A DNA stretch of 64,000 bases from Tragulus kanchil. Its lineage: Eukaryota; Chordata; Mammalia; Artiodactyla; Tragulidae. Under the pieces are notes generated by a model. That model was given only the letters and a program-made list of their open reading frames with translations, was not told the origin of the DNA and did not search any database. The stretch lies in NCBI GenBank assembly GCA_022376925.1, contig JAIOJX010000031.1:136108854-136172853 (forward strand), written 5' to 3'. A program made the position numbers and the translations under genes. Below, piece after piece: positions 23,944 through 34,809 of the stretch (positions within the stretch are counted from its first letter, which is position 1; each line of letters begins with the position of its first letter).

Positions 23944-24930
23944 ATTATTACTTTACAATATTGTAATGGTTTGTTGTATCTAGCTTTGACCTATTTGTCC
24001 CCCTTAACTACAGTGATTCTTAACTAATGGAATTGGTTGGAATCTTTCTTGTCCTCTGCAAGGCTCTGATTATAGTAAGAATGGGGACACTCTAAATAGA
24101 CTAGTACAGGATTATCAGGTCTTTGTTAAGCTTTGCCTTTTTCTCACATACATCATTTTTCTTCACTCTATTTCCCCAAACTTTTCAAAAGCCCAGCGTT
24201 TCTGTCATTTGTGTCCTAAGGCAGTGAGAAAGGGGAGCTCTGTACTTGTGACCAGAGTGTCTAATCTAGCATCTAACCCCAAGCTGAAAGCCCGAGTCTG
24301 CGGCGAGAGGGGAAAGCTGGGGGCCCAGTATGAGGGCCTTGACGCTGGAAGGTGAAGGTGTGGGTCCTTTAAGTAAAGAAACACTTCCAGTAGCTCCTTG
24401 TGAGTGGTGCTTCTGGTTTGAGAGCTGACACTTCGGTTTGCACTTATTGGGACAATGCCTGTGGTCAGCAGGCCCTTGTCCTCATCATCCAGGACTTGCA
24501 CCCCTGCTGTGTCATCCACCAGAAATGGTCCTGAAAGATCTGAATTTCTTTTTTGTCACCTTTAGGAAGAAGCTTTATGCTCTTTGTAGGAAGAGAACGT
24601 GGTTCCATCCTGCATATATCACTTTATCCGCTGGCAGAATTACAGCTGATCACGTCATGGCACAGAAGTAGGTTTCCAAGGGGAAAATTCTGATTCTGCC
24701 GTGAGACAAACCATGTGGTCCAGAAGAAAGCTGCAGCTCTTCCATTCCCAGTTTCCTTATCTGTATGACAGGTTCATAGCACCCATCTCTCAGGGTGGTT
24801 GAAAACTGAATAAGAAAACAAAAGGGAAATCACTTAGAAGACTGTAAAACTACTTTCAGTGTGAGCAGTTAACTTTTTCCTGAGAAGAGAGAGAGAAACA
24901 CTCGTCAACTGAAAATAAAAACACAACCTA

Positions 24931-25245
24931 GGGCTTCCCCTGGTGGTCCAGTGGGTAAGGACACCGCCTTGCAGTGCAAGGGGCACCGGTTCGATCCCTG
25001 ACCTGGGAAGATCCCACGTGCCGTGGAGCGGCTGGACTGATGTGTCCAATTACCGAGCTGGAGCTCTGGAGTGCATGCACCCAGAGCCGGCGCTCTGCGA
25101 CGACAGACACCACCGCGATGGGAGGCCCACAGGAGCCAAAGGACAAAGACGGATGAAACTAGACAAATGAAAGACCAATAGAAGTGGCCCGCCCGTCCCC
25201 CTCCCTCCCCACCCCACCCCGCAAAAGATAAATAAATAAAAAATA
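24931..25245 (+). mobile_element. Lineage-type tRNA SINE, full length
   Basis: Head 'gggcttcccctggtggtcca', A box 'gtccagtgggtaagg', B box 'ggttcgatccct', then 'gagcggctggactgatgtg', 'gagctggagctctggag', 'ccagagccggcgctctgc', 'gatgggaggcccacagg', 'gaagtggcccgcccg', a C-rich stretch and a 'gataaataaataaaaaa' tail. Many CpGs are preserved, which suggests relative youth. It is repeated at 26187-26500. Confidence 0.92.
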
Positions 25246-25499
25246 CATGTTTAAGAAAAACACCCAAACAAACTCAACATTTAAAAAAAAAAAAAAAAAA
25301 AAACACACAGCCTAGAAGCTAAGAATTATGTTTTATTTGGCAGACAAAACTGAGGACGTAAGCCTGGAAGACAGCCTCTCAAATAGCTCTGAGGGACTGC
25401 TCTGAAGATGTAAGGGAGGATCCAGGATATATAGGAGTTCTTGCAATAAAAATCAGGTAGCTGGAATGCTAAAAGGTTACTGTTAATTAAGAAAATCAA

Positions 25500-25850
25500 G
25501 GGCTTCCCTGGTGGTCCAGTGGGTAAAGAGTCCACCTTGCAGTGCAAGGGGCACTGGTTTGATCCCTGGCAGGGGAAGATCCCACATGCTGAGGATCGGC
25601 TGGACCAGTGTGTCCATTACAAGCCATGCTCATGGAGGCCTGGATGAAGGCCCCAAAGCAAGGGGATGGTTGATCCTGCAGAAGACCCAAGCGAGGACGG
25701 CTGGACAGTGTGCCAATTAAAGCCAGGCTCTACAAAGCCCAGACGGTGTTGCAATAGAGAGGCCATTGATGAAGGCCCACAAAAGCCAAAGAATAAAGAT
25801 GGATGAAAATAAATAATATAAATTTAAAAATGAAAACAATAAAAGAGGCC
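25500..25850 (+). mobile_element. Lineage-type tRNA SINE, corrupted copy
   Basis: The head and B box are normal to about 25590. After that the body is read twice in degraded form (25590-25660 and 25668-25770), with 'ggctggaccagtgtgtcc' near 25598 and again as 'ggctggacagtgtgcc' near 25699. The intact version is 26752-26985. Confidence 0.85.
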
Positions 25851-26751
25851 AAATTTTTTAAAAATTCCATCCTGCATATATCACTTTATCCGCTGGCAGA
25901 TTACAGCTGATCACGTCATGGCACAGAAGTAGGTTTCAAGGGAAAATTCTGATTCTGCCGTGAGACAAACCATGTGGTCCAGAAGAAAGCTGCAGCTCTT
26001 CCATTCCCAGTTTCCTTATCTGTATGACAGGTTCATAGCACCCATCTCTCAGGGTGGTTGAAAACTGAATAAGAAAACAAAAGGGAAATCACTTAGAAGA
26101 CTGTAAAACTACTTTCAGTGTGAGCAGTTAACTTTTCCTGAAAAGAGAGAGAGAAACACTCGTCAACTGAAAATAAAAACACAACCTAGGGCTTCCCCTG
26201 GTGGTCCAGTGGGTAAGGACACCGCCTTGCAGTGCAAGGGGCACCGGTTCGATCCCTGACCTGGGAAGATCCCACGTGCCGTGGAGCGGCTGGACTGATG
26301 TGTCCAATTACCGAGCTGGAGCTCTGGAGTGCATGCACCCAGAGCCGGCGCTCTGCGACGACAGACACCACCGCGATGGGAGGCCCACAGGAGCCAAAGG
26401 ACAAAGACGGATGAAACTAGACAAATGAAAGACCAATAGAAGTGGCCGCCGTCCCCTCCCTCCCACCCCACCCGCAAAGATAAATAAATAAAAAATACAT
26501 GTTTAAGAAAAACACCCAAACAAACTCAACATTTAAAAAAAAAAAAAAAAAAAACACACAGCCTAGAAGCTAAGAATTATGTTTTATTTGGCAGACAAAA
26601 CTGAGGACGTAAGCCTGGAAGACAGCCTCTCAAATAGCTCTGAGGGACTGCTCTGAAGATGTAAGGGAGGATCCAGGATATATAGGAGTTCTTGCAATAA
26701 AAATCAGGTAGCTGGAATGCTAAAAGGTTACTGTTAATTAAGAAAATCAAG

Positions 26752-26985
26752 GGCTTCCCTGGTGGTCCAGTGGGTAAAGAGTCCACCTTGCAGTGCAAGG
26801 GGCACTGGTTTGATCCCTGGCCCAGGAAGATCCCACATGCTGAGGAGCGGCTGGACCAGTGTGTCCAATTACAAGCCAGTGCTCTGGAGCACATACGCCC
26901 AGAGCCGGTGCTCTGCAATGAGAGAGGCCACTGTGATGGAAGGCCCACAAAAGCCAAAGAATAAAGATGGATGAAAATAAATAAT
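26752..26985 (+). mobile_element. Lineage-type tRNA SINE, intact body
   Basis: Clean counterpart of 25500-25850 with 'gagcggctggaccagtgtg', 'tacaagccagtgctctgg', 'ccagagccggtgctctgc' and the tail 'aataaataatataaattt'. Confidence 0.9.
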
Positions 26986-27111
26986 ATAAATTTAAAAAAT
27001 GAAAACAATAAAAGAGGCCAAATTTTTAAAAAAGAAAGAAAACCAGACATCTCAAGCTTATGAATTTGGTTATTTTCTACATTTAGAAAGATGTAAGAGT
27101 CTGGGCCGGTT

Positions 27112-29310
27112 GAAATCATTCCTTTTATGTGCGCCTTAACTATTGAGGGCCTGTGTCCTCTTTTCTCCATCTTGAATCCCCTAGGGTACACAGTGGGAGG
27201 TGGCTGCAATGGCTGCTGGCTTGAGGAATGCAGCATTCTTTGCTTACTGATCTGGCATTTGACAGTTTTCATTCACATGCTTCATCTCAAATCTCAATTG
27301 GCTCATGGTATGCGGGCTGGTAATAGCTCCCATTGGCCCCTATCTTCATGGGGGTGGAGACTAGCTAAATGTAAGGCCCTTTCAGCTCTGACATTCTGGC
27401 CTTCTCTCACATGGAGGAAATAAAGACACCAGTTTCCTCATGTTTTTACCAGACCTTGGCTTGTCCCACTTCACCTATTACCTACCAGGTGGAGGGAATT
27501 TGCTACTGTCACATGTTATTTAAAGATCTTTAGAGTTGAAACCATTTGGTGTCGTTTCAGGGCTCCAAAGAGCGCCATAGTTCTTTATGTCTTAGCACAG
27601 AAAAGGATTCAATAAGAGGGATAACGATAGATAAGAAACGATTTATTAGAATAGGATGCTTGTGCAGTTTACAAGCAGGAGGGTAAGAGGATGGTGTGAC
27701 CAAGAACTTAACTGTGCTACAGTTTTATAATCAAAGGGGAAGTGGGAGGAGAAAATTTTCTTGGTATGTTTTGAGTAGACATCAGGCTTCCACGGTCAGG
27801 ACAGAGGAGTTTCTTGTCCCTACATGGTCAGGCTAGGTCCACAAATTATTGTTTGCATGTGTGCAAAGAGCATGTCCTAGGGATCATTAACTTACTGAGT
27901 TCCCTGGGCAGGATGTGGGTGTCATGCCACCATCATTTTATTGTTTGAGGACACGTCTCATGCCCCTGTTGCATGGTTTTGTACCTAAGCAAGCCTGCTT
28001 GGTTTTGTGGTTAAAGAAACCTGTTGTCTTGAGTAATCATTAACTTACAGGGGTGTCCCATATGTTTTTGCTTAGAATCCCCTAGTGGGATTAACTATTT
28101 AATCACCTGTTCTGTCCCTTCATTCTCTTCTTATCAGACTGACGTCAGCAAGATGGTAGATTAGTATGCCCTATACCCTCATTTCCCCATGGAAACATTA
28201 AATCAACAAGGGAAATCATTCCTTTTATGTGCGCCTTAACTATTGAGGGCCTGTGTCCTCTTTTCTCCATCTTGAATCCCCTAGGGTACACAGTGGGAGG
28301 TGGCTGCAATGGCTGCTGGCTTGAGGAATGCAGCATTCTTTGCTTACTGATCTGGCATTTGACAGTTTTCATTCACATGCTTCATCTCAAATCTCAATTG
28401 GCTCATGGTATGCGGGCTGGTAATAGCTCCCATTGGCCCCTATCTTCATGGGGGTGGAGACTAGCTAAATGTAAGGCCCTTTCAGCTCTGACATTCTGGC
28501 CTTCTCTCACATGGAGGAAATAAAGACACCAGTTTCCTCATGTTTTTACCAGACCTTGGCTTGTCCCACTTCACCTATTACCTACCAGGTGGAGGGAATT
28601 TGCTACTGTCACATGTTATTTAAAGATCTTTAGAGTTGAAACCATTTGGTGTCGTTTCAGGGCTCCAAAGAGCGCCATAGTTCTTTATGTCTTAGCACAG
28701 AAAAGGATTCAATAAGAGGGATAACGATAGATAAGAAACGATTTATTAGAATAGGATGCTTGTGCAGTTTACAAGCAGGAGGGTAAGAGGATGGTGTGAC
28801 CAAGAACTTAACTGTGCTACAGTTTTATAATCAAAGGGGAAGTGGGAGGAGAAAATTTTCTTGGTATGTTTTGAGTAGACATCAGGCTTCCACGGTCAGG
28901 ACAGAGGAGTTTCTTGTCCCTACATGGTCAGGCTAGGTCCACAAATTATTGTTTGCATGTGTGCAAAGAGCATGTCCTAGGGATCATTAACTTACTGAGT
29001 TCCCTGGGCAGGATGTGGGTGTCATGCCACCATCATTTTATTGTTTGAGGACACGTCTCATGCCCCTGTTGCATGGTTTTGTACCTAAGCAAGCCTGCTT
29101 GGTTTTGTGGTTAAAGAAACCTGTTGTCTTGAGTAATCATTAACTTACAGGGGTGTCCCATATGTTTTTGCTTAGAATCCCCTAGTGGGATTAACTATTT
29201 AATCACCTGTTCTGTCCCTTCATTCTCTTCTTATCAGACTGACGTCAGCAAGATGGTAGATTAGTATGCCCTATACCCTCATTTCCCCCCATGGAAACAT
29301 TAAATCAACA
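27112..29310. repeat. Tandem duplication H (offset 1100)
   Basis: Copy 1 is 27112-28208 and copy 2 is 28212-29310, identical apart from a C-run near the end of copy 1 (28185-28190, shorter by two than at 29284-29290). The block carries the LTR-like element described separately. Confidence 0.95.
27537..28135 (-). mobile_element. LTR-like element, antisense (duplicated at 28637)
   Basis: A related but diverged copy lies at 33770-34350, starting in both with 'gaaaccatttggtgtc' and sharing 'gagcatgtcctag' and 'acaaattattgttt'. The minus strand has AATAAA (in 'cgatttattagaatag' on +) near the left end, as in an LTR R region. There are no internal retroviral genes, so this is probably a solo LTR. 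The second occurrence at 28637-29235 is due to duplication H. Confidence 0.55.
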
Positions 29311-30233
29311 ATCAGAAATTGGTTAAACTAACTTAATAAGAGCTCTGTAGATCAGTGAATGATGTATAGCAAGCACACAAATGCTCAATTCAGTAAAAGC
29401 TACATCCAAAGTGTTCAAAGTGGAAGAAGTTTCATGGTGTTTTTACTCGTCCATGCCCTACCCTCTCCTCATCATAACATACAGTGGTTTAGGAAAACAG
29501 CTCTTCAGTCCTCAGTTTTCTTCTGTGAGCCAGAGAAAGAAGAGTGAACCTAACTTTCAACATTTTAACCAGTGTGAGAACTGTCTCCTTGGTTCCTGTC
29601 TGGCCTAACTTGGAGCTCAGATGGCAAACTGTGTCACAGCTCAGATCTCAAGCTGGGAAAAACTGTAGGAAGTACTGCGCTCAGCTCATGAAAGCCACAG
29701 GACTACAGACCCATAAACACCTGGAACAGAAGAGTATTGACTGAGGAATTCAAGAGGCCGTCTAGATTCCCTTAGAAAGCAGAGTGAGGCACTTAAAGAA
29801 ATTAAAACATTTTAAAAGCTACCGTGTACATGGGAGAATTGGGAATCAGAGTTTGACGGTAATAAGGTGGGTTCAGCGAGAGCCGTTAGATAATTTCATG
29901 AGAGGAGTTGGCCGCACACTTGATTAAGATCGAGAGCAAGGAATTTCAGCCCCACCTTTCAAGCTCCAGAGAGATGAATGAGTCTGGAGATTGAGTTCAG
30001 TGGTCAATGATGTAACCAACCATGTCTATGTAATGAAACCTAGATTAAAATCTTTTGAACAAGGAGTCTCAGGCAGCTTATGGGTTGGTGAACATGAAAG
30101 CAAGTTCCCCTGTTAGTGACTTTATGATTATCCTAAACTTTATTCTTGTTCTTGTCCCCGCTGATCTCAATTCTGTGCTAATGAAACACTAATCAACCAG
30201 TCAGATAACTAAAACTGCTGCTGATAGCATCAT
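29311..30233. other. Intergenic, with a possible ancient LTR remnant
   Basis: 29930-30130 contains 'gatgtaaccaaccatgtcta' followed by 'tgtaatgaaacc' and 'gggttggtgaacatgaaag', which resembles an ancient mammalian LTR sequence. The rest is unassigned. Confidence 0.35.
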
Positions 30234-30442
30234 TAAGCTGTGCTGTGCTCAGTCGTGTCTGACTCTTTGGATTATAGTCCACCAGGTTCCTCTGTCCATG
30301 GGATTTCCCAGGCGAGAATACGGAAGTGGATTGCCATCCCCTCCTCCAGGGGATCATCCCAATTCAGAGATTGAATCTGGAGTCTCTGAAAATTCCTGCC
30401 CTGCAGGTGGATTCCTCACTGTTGAGCCATTGAGTAAGCCCC
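30234..30442 (-). mobile_element. Bov-tA SINE
   Basis: 'gtgctcagtcgtgtctgact', 'ccaccaggttcctctgtcc', 'ccaggcgagaatacggaag' and a degraded head 'gttgagccattgagtaagcc' give the reverse-complement order. Most of it (from 30271) is repeated at 31348-31519 by duplication I. Confidence 0.9.
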
Positions 30443-30739
30443 CAACATCATTAAGATAACATTGCTAATGTAGTAACATTGCTATTACAGATGTCATCAG
30501 ACTGGTTCCAAATTGGAAAAGGAGTACATCAAGGCTGTATATTGTCACCTTTCTTATTTAATTTATATGCAGAGTACATCATGTGACAGGCTGGTCTGGA
30601 TGAAGCACAAGCTGAAATCAAGATTGCGGGGAGACAAGATGGGTCAGGTAACTGTTATTTGAATTGAATTTTCTTTTTGCATCTGGGTGCATAATTTGCT
30701 TGACAACTTCTAGTTTTTGTATTTAGATATGACCTATTA

Positions 30740-31180
30740 ATGGACAAAAATTTAAGAGTTACCAAAAGGCTCAAAAAACCAAAGATTCCTGGGAGAAATA
30801 TCAATAACCTCAGGTATGCAGAAGACACCACTCTTATGGCAGAAAGTGAAGAGGAACTAAAGAGCTACTTGATGAAGGTGAAAGGGGAGAGTGAAAAAGC
30901 TGGCCTAAAACTCAACATTCAAAAAACGAAGATCATGGTATCTGGTCCCATCACTTCATGGCAAATAGATGGACAAACAATGGAAACAGTGACAGACTTT
31001 ATTTTCTTGGGCTCCAAAATCACTGTGAATGGTGACTATAGCCATGAAATTAAAAGATGCTTGATCCTTAGAAGAAAAGCTATGACAAATCTAGACAATG
31101 TATTAAAAAGCAGAGATATCACTTTGCCAACAAATGTCCCTATCATCAAAGCTATGGTTTTTTCCATTAGTGATGTATAG
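30740..31180 (+). pseudogene. BovB reverse transcriptase fragment (copy 1)
   Basis: 146-codon open frame containing 'NLRYAEDTTLMAESEEELK', 'GLKLNIQKTKIM', 'DFIFLGSKIT' and 'HEIKRCLILRRKAMTNLD', the RT palm/thumb region of BovB. The catalytic Y-A-D-D box reads Y-A-E-D, so one metal-binding aspartate is lost. A stop follows near 31180 and the frame continues broken. It would copy BovB RNA at the target site in an active element. Confidence 0.92.
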
Positions 31181-31816
31181 ATAGATGTGAGAGTTGGACA
31201 ATAAAGAAGGGTGAGCACCAAAGAATTGATGCCTTCGAACTGTACTGTTGGAGAAGACTCCTGAGAGTTCCTTGGACTGCAAAGAGATGAAACCAGTCAA
31301 TTCTAAAGTAAATCAACACTGATATTTTGGAAGCTGGCTGCAGTTGCATTATAGTCCACCAGGTTCCTCTGTCCATGGGATTTCCCAGGCGAGAATACGG
31401 AAGTGGATTGCCATCCCCTCCTCCAGGGGATCATCCCAATTCAGAGATTGAATCTGGAGTCTCTGAAAATTCCTGCCCTGCAGGTGGATTCCTCACTGTT
31501 GAGCCATTGAGTAAGCCCCCAACATCATTAAGATAACATTGCTAATGTAGTAACATTGCTATTACAGATGTCATCAGACTGGTTCCAAATTGGAAAAGGA
31601 GTACATCAAGGCTGTATATTGTCACCTTTCTTATTTAATTTATATGCAGAGTACATCATGTGACAGGCTGGTCTGGATGAAGCACAAGCTGAAATCAAGA
31701 TTGCGGGGAGACAAGATGGGTCAGGTAACTGTTATTTGAATTGAATTTTCTTTTTGCATCTGGGTGCATAATTTGCTTGACAACTTCTAGTTTTTGTATT
31801 TAGATATGACCTATTA

Positions 31817-32257
31817 ATGGACAAAAATTTAAGAGTTACCAAAAGGCTCAAAAAACCAAAGATTCCTGGGAGAAATATCAATAACCTCAGGTATGCAGAA
31901 GACACCACTCTTATGGCAGAAAGTGAAGAGGAACTAAAGAGCTACTTGATGAAGGTGAAAGGGGAGAGTGAAAAAGCTGGCCTAAAACTCAACATTCAAA
32001 AAACGAAGATCATGGTATCTGGTCCCATCACTTCATGGCAAATAGATGGACAAACAATGGAAACAGTGACAGACTTTATTTTCTTGGGCTCCAAAATCAC
32101 TGTGAATGGTGACTATAGCCATGAAATTAAAAGATGCTTGATCCTTAGAAGAAAAGCTATGACAAATCTAGACAATGTATTAAAAAGCAGAGATATCACT
32201 TTGCCAACAAATGTCCCTATCATCAAAGCTATGGTTTTTTCCATTAGTGATGTATAG
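31817..32257 (+). pseudogene. BovB reverse transcriptase fragment (copy 2)
   Basis: Identical to 30740-31180 through duplication I, including the Y-A-E-D substitution. Downstream sequence in this copy runs on to the real BovB 3' end. Confidence 0.92.
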
Positions 32258-32878
32258 ATAGATGTGAGAGTTGGACAATAAAGAAGGGTGAGCACCAAAG
32301 AATTGATGCCTTCGAACTGTACTGTTGGAGAAGACTCCTGAGAGTTCCTTGGACTGCAAAGAGATGAAACCAGTCAATTCTAAAGTAAATCAACCCTGAA
32401 TATTCATTGGAAGGACTGATGCTGAAGCTGACTTTGACCACCTGATTGAGAAGAGATGACTCATTGGAAAAGATCCTGATGTTTGGAAAAATATAAGGCA
32501 GAAGGAGAAGACGACAGAGGATGAGAGGGTTGGATGGCATCACTGACTCAATGGATGTAAGTCTGAGCAAACTCTGGGAAATAGTAAAGGAAGGGGAAAC
32601 CTGTGTGCTGCATTCCGTGGAGTTGCAGAGTCGGACAGGACTGAGTGACTGAACAGAACTGAATAGATATCATGATTAACATACAAACCCAGCTTGTTTT
32701 TCCAAGGCAAGATGAGCCCTGACCCCCTGCCCCGTCAAGCTGTTGGATCACCTGGTGACAGAAGGGTAAGCTTTCACTCCCCAAACTAAGATTAAGAAAT
32801 GTCACAGAAATGTCACAATGAAACAAGATTCATATCAGCCTCTTGGGTCTTCCTCTTAAAACAAACAAATAAAAAACC

Positions 32879-33032
32879 TGGGAGTTCTCTGGTAGTCCAG
32901 TGGTTAAAACACTGCACTTTCAATGCAGGGGGCACTGATTTGATCCCTGGTTAGGGAACTAAGATCCCACATGCTGTTAACATGGCCAAAAGACAAAAAT
33001 GAAATAGCAACAATAAAAAATATGATAGAACA
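32879..33032 (+). mobile_element. tRNA-derived SINE, short CHR-like
   Basis: Head 'gggagttctctggtagtcca', A box 'gtccagtggttaaaac', 'gatttgatccctggttaggg' B-box region, 'aagatcccacatgctg', A-rich end. Confidence 0.88.
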
Positions 33033-33034
33033 TT

Positions 33035-33545
33035 TGTGTATAAGTGGGTTTTTAAATTAAAAATTAAAAAAAAATCTAAACTCAAAGATCAAGTTGGAAT
33101 GGGTCCGAGGCTTATCTCCCCACTCCTTTGCTTTGGTGTCCTACAATAGACACTGTGCTTTCCTTCACCACAAACTGGTATCAGTAGATTGGCTTTGCAG
33201 TATGTCAGCAGGTGGATTTTTGTCAGCTAGCAAGCATATCCATGTGCTCAGAGGACCGTGTGCCTTCCTCTACCTTTTGTGCTGCTGTTCCCCTCCCCAT
33301 ACTCAGCCTACACATCTCTTCCGTTTGGCTGCTCTTGAGTTATATGTTTTATAATAAAATTTATAATGAGAAGAATAGACCTTTCCTGAGTTCTGTGAGT
33401 CATCCTAGAGAATGAATCTGAGCAAGGGGTTGTAGGATCCCTTGAGTTGTTGGCTGGGCAGAAGTGCAGGAACCTTGAAGACTCTAGTTGTGGCTGGTGT
33501 CAGAAGTGGGGGCAGTCTTGTGGGACTGAGCCACTAACCTTTAAA
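33035..33545. other. Intergenic, nothing recognised
   Basis: No supported gene or repeat family. Confidence 0.4.
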
Positions 33546-33765
33546 ATCTGAAGTTCAGGTCTAGGAACTGCCACATATTAGCTATGTGATCTTGAAAAGT
33601 ACCCCAATCTCTCTGAACATCAGTTTTCCTCTCTGTGAAATGGGGATCATAGGTAGTAAGTATGTCATAGGGTTGTTCTGAGGGTTTTTTGAAATGATGC
33701 AGTAAAGAACTTAGCACAATAGCTGACATATAAAAATACTTAATAACTATTAGCTATAATTGAAA
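33545..33765 (+). mobile_element. MIR element
   Basis: 'gctatgtgatcttgaaaag', 'cagttttcctctctgtgaaa' and 'tggggatcatagg' match the MIR core order, followed by the 'agggttgttctgagg' segment. Confidence 0.85.
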
Positions 33766-33769
33766 CCAT

Positions 33770-34350
33770 TTGGTGTCAGTTTAGAGGCTCCAAAGAGCTC
33801 CCATAGCATAGTCCTTTATGTCTTAGCAAAGAAAGAATTCAGCAAGAGGCAACGTGATAGATAAGAACTGATTTATTAGAATAGGGCACTTGAGAGGCTT
33901 ACAAACTGGTGAGTGAGGGGATGCCATGCCCACTTGGTGGGCCACAGTTTTACAATCAAAGGAAAAGTGGGGGTAGAAAATCTTCTTTGTCTCTTTTGAG
34001 TAGATGTCATGTGCTCACCATCAGCTCCTCCTGAAGGTTGGGCAGAGAAGTTTTCTTGTCCCTCCATGGTCAAGCTAAGTCCACAAATTATTGTTTTTAT
34101 GTGTGCAAAGAGCATGTCCTAGAGATCATTAACTTTACTCAACTTACTGGGCAGGATGTGGATCTCAAGCCACCATTGTTATGTTGTTTTGGGGCATATC
34201 TCATGCTTATGTTGTAAGGTTTTGTTGCTAAACAAGTCTGGTTGATTTTATGGTTAAGCAAACTTGCTTTTCTGAGTAATCATTGACTTACAGGGGTTTC
34301 CTCTATTTTTTCTACTTACAGTCCCACTGTGTCCCTTTACTCTGCCCCTG
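33770..34350 (-). mobile_element. LTR-like element related to 27537-28135
   Basis: Shares start, spacing and many phrases with 27537-28135 but differs by substitutions and indels throughout, so it is an independent, older insertion. It also contains an antisense AATAAA. Confidence 0.55.
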
Positions 34351-34351
34351 T

Positions 34352-34438
34352 GATAACTATTATAATATTTATTTAATATTATTAAATTATAATATTAATC
34401 ATTTAATATTATAATTATTATAATATTGTTAATAATAG
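34352..34438. repeat. AT-rich simple repeat (TAATATT-like)
   Basis: Runs of TAATATT and TTATAA permutations with almost no G or C. Confidence 0.9.
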
Positions 34439-34534
34439 AGAAGGCTTTGTGTCAGGCCACCCTGGTGCTAAACCGAAATCACAAACGTGTGCTTGTTTCT
34501 CCAGGCATACAATAGGAAACAGATTCCTTTTCTT

Positions 34535-34685
34535 TTTAAAATCTATTTGTTAGAGCATAATTGTTTTACAATTTTGTATTAGTTTCTGCTGTACAACAAA
34601 ATGAATTAGTCATATGTATACATATGACCCCTTCCTTTTGAGCTCCTTCCCACCCCCCTCCCATCCCACCTCTCTCGGTCCAGAT
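34535..34685 (-). mobile_element. L1 3' untranslated fragment
   Basis: 'ttgttttacaattttgtatt' followed by 'agtttctgctgtacaacaaa' and 'gaattagtcatatgtataca' is the antisense 3' region typical of artiodactyl L1. It is repeated at 35566-35716. Confidence 0.65.
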
Positions 34686-34767
34686 TCCCTAGTTCAGGGT
34701 TTAGAGTACTAGTCACCCATCCTCCTTGTACTGGTGCCTTTAAAATAAATGCTGCATTTTCCTTCCA

Positions 34768-34809
34768 CACACACACACACACACACTCACACACAGACAC
34801 ACACTCACA
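34768..34809. repeat. (CA)n microsatellite
   Basis: CA repeats with CACT and CAGA interruptions. It recurs at 35798-35840 with the same interruptions through duplication J. Confidence 0.9.

Larger units (their letters stand above)
22844..25052. repeat. Tandem duplication F (offset 1100)
   Basis: Copy 1 is 22844-23943 and copy 2 is 23944-25052, sharing 'atta' at the joint. Copy 1 shows single-base losses in its last 150 bases compared with copy 2: one C in the SINE head, one C in the B box, 'gtgggcgg' for 'gtggagcgg', and one GA unit fewer. The interior is identical. Confidence 0.95.
24603..27032. repeat. Tandem duplication G (offset 1262, damaged copy 1)
   Basis: Copy 1 is 24603-25864 and copy 2 is 25865 to about 27032. 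Copy 1 is about 94 bases longer because 25595-25770 contains a garbled, partly double reading of the SINE body. Copy 2 has the clean version at 26830-26950. The segment 24603-25052 also belongs to duplication F, so it is present three times in the window. Confidence 0.93.
30271..32395. repeat. Tandem duplication I across BovB (offset 1077)
   Basis: Copy 1 is 30271-31347 and copy 2 is 31348 to about 32395. The last 30 bases of copy 1 (31318-31347) are a compressed, error-bearing form of 32395-32440, so the true match extends past the apparent end. The joint falls inside the SINE at one side and BovB at the other, which rules out an element-driven event. Confidence 0.95.
30490..32665 (+). mobile_element. 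BovB (RTE-type) LINE, 3' part
   Basis: It begins at RT sequence ('ctggttccaaattgg' and 'tcaaggctgtatattgtcac'), passes the palm domain, and ends with the BovB 3' terminus ('gtaagtctgagcaaactctg', 'ggagttgcagagtcggacag', 'gactgagtgactgaacag'). The 1077-base duplication lies inside, so the real element is about half this span. BovB is the horizontally acquired RTE retrotransposon abundant in ruminants, and it supplies the 3' end shared with Bov-tA. Confidence 0.93.

Noticed and set aside
26577..27272. 231-codon minus-strand open frame
   Set aside because: It spans the antisense of a tRNA SINE and flanking unique sequence, with no domain recognised. The flanking parts change in the duplicate copy (28145-28372).
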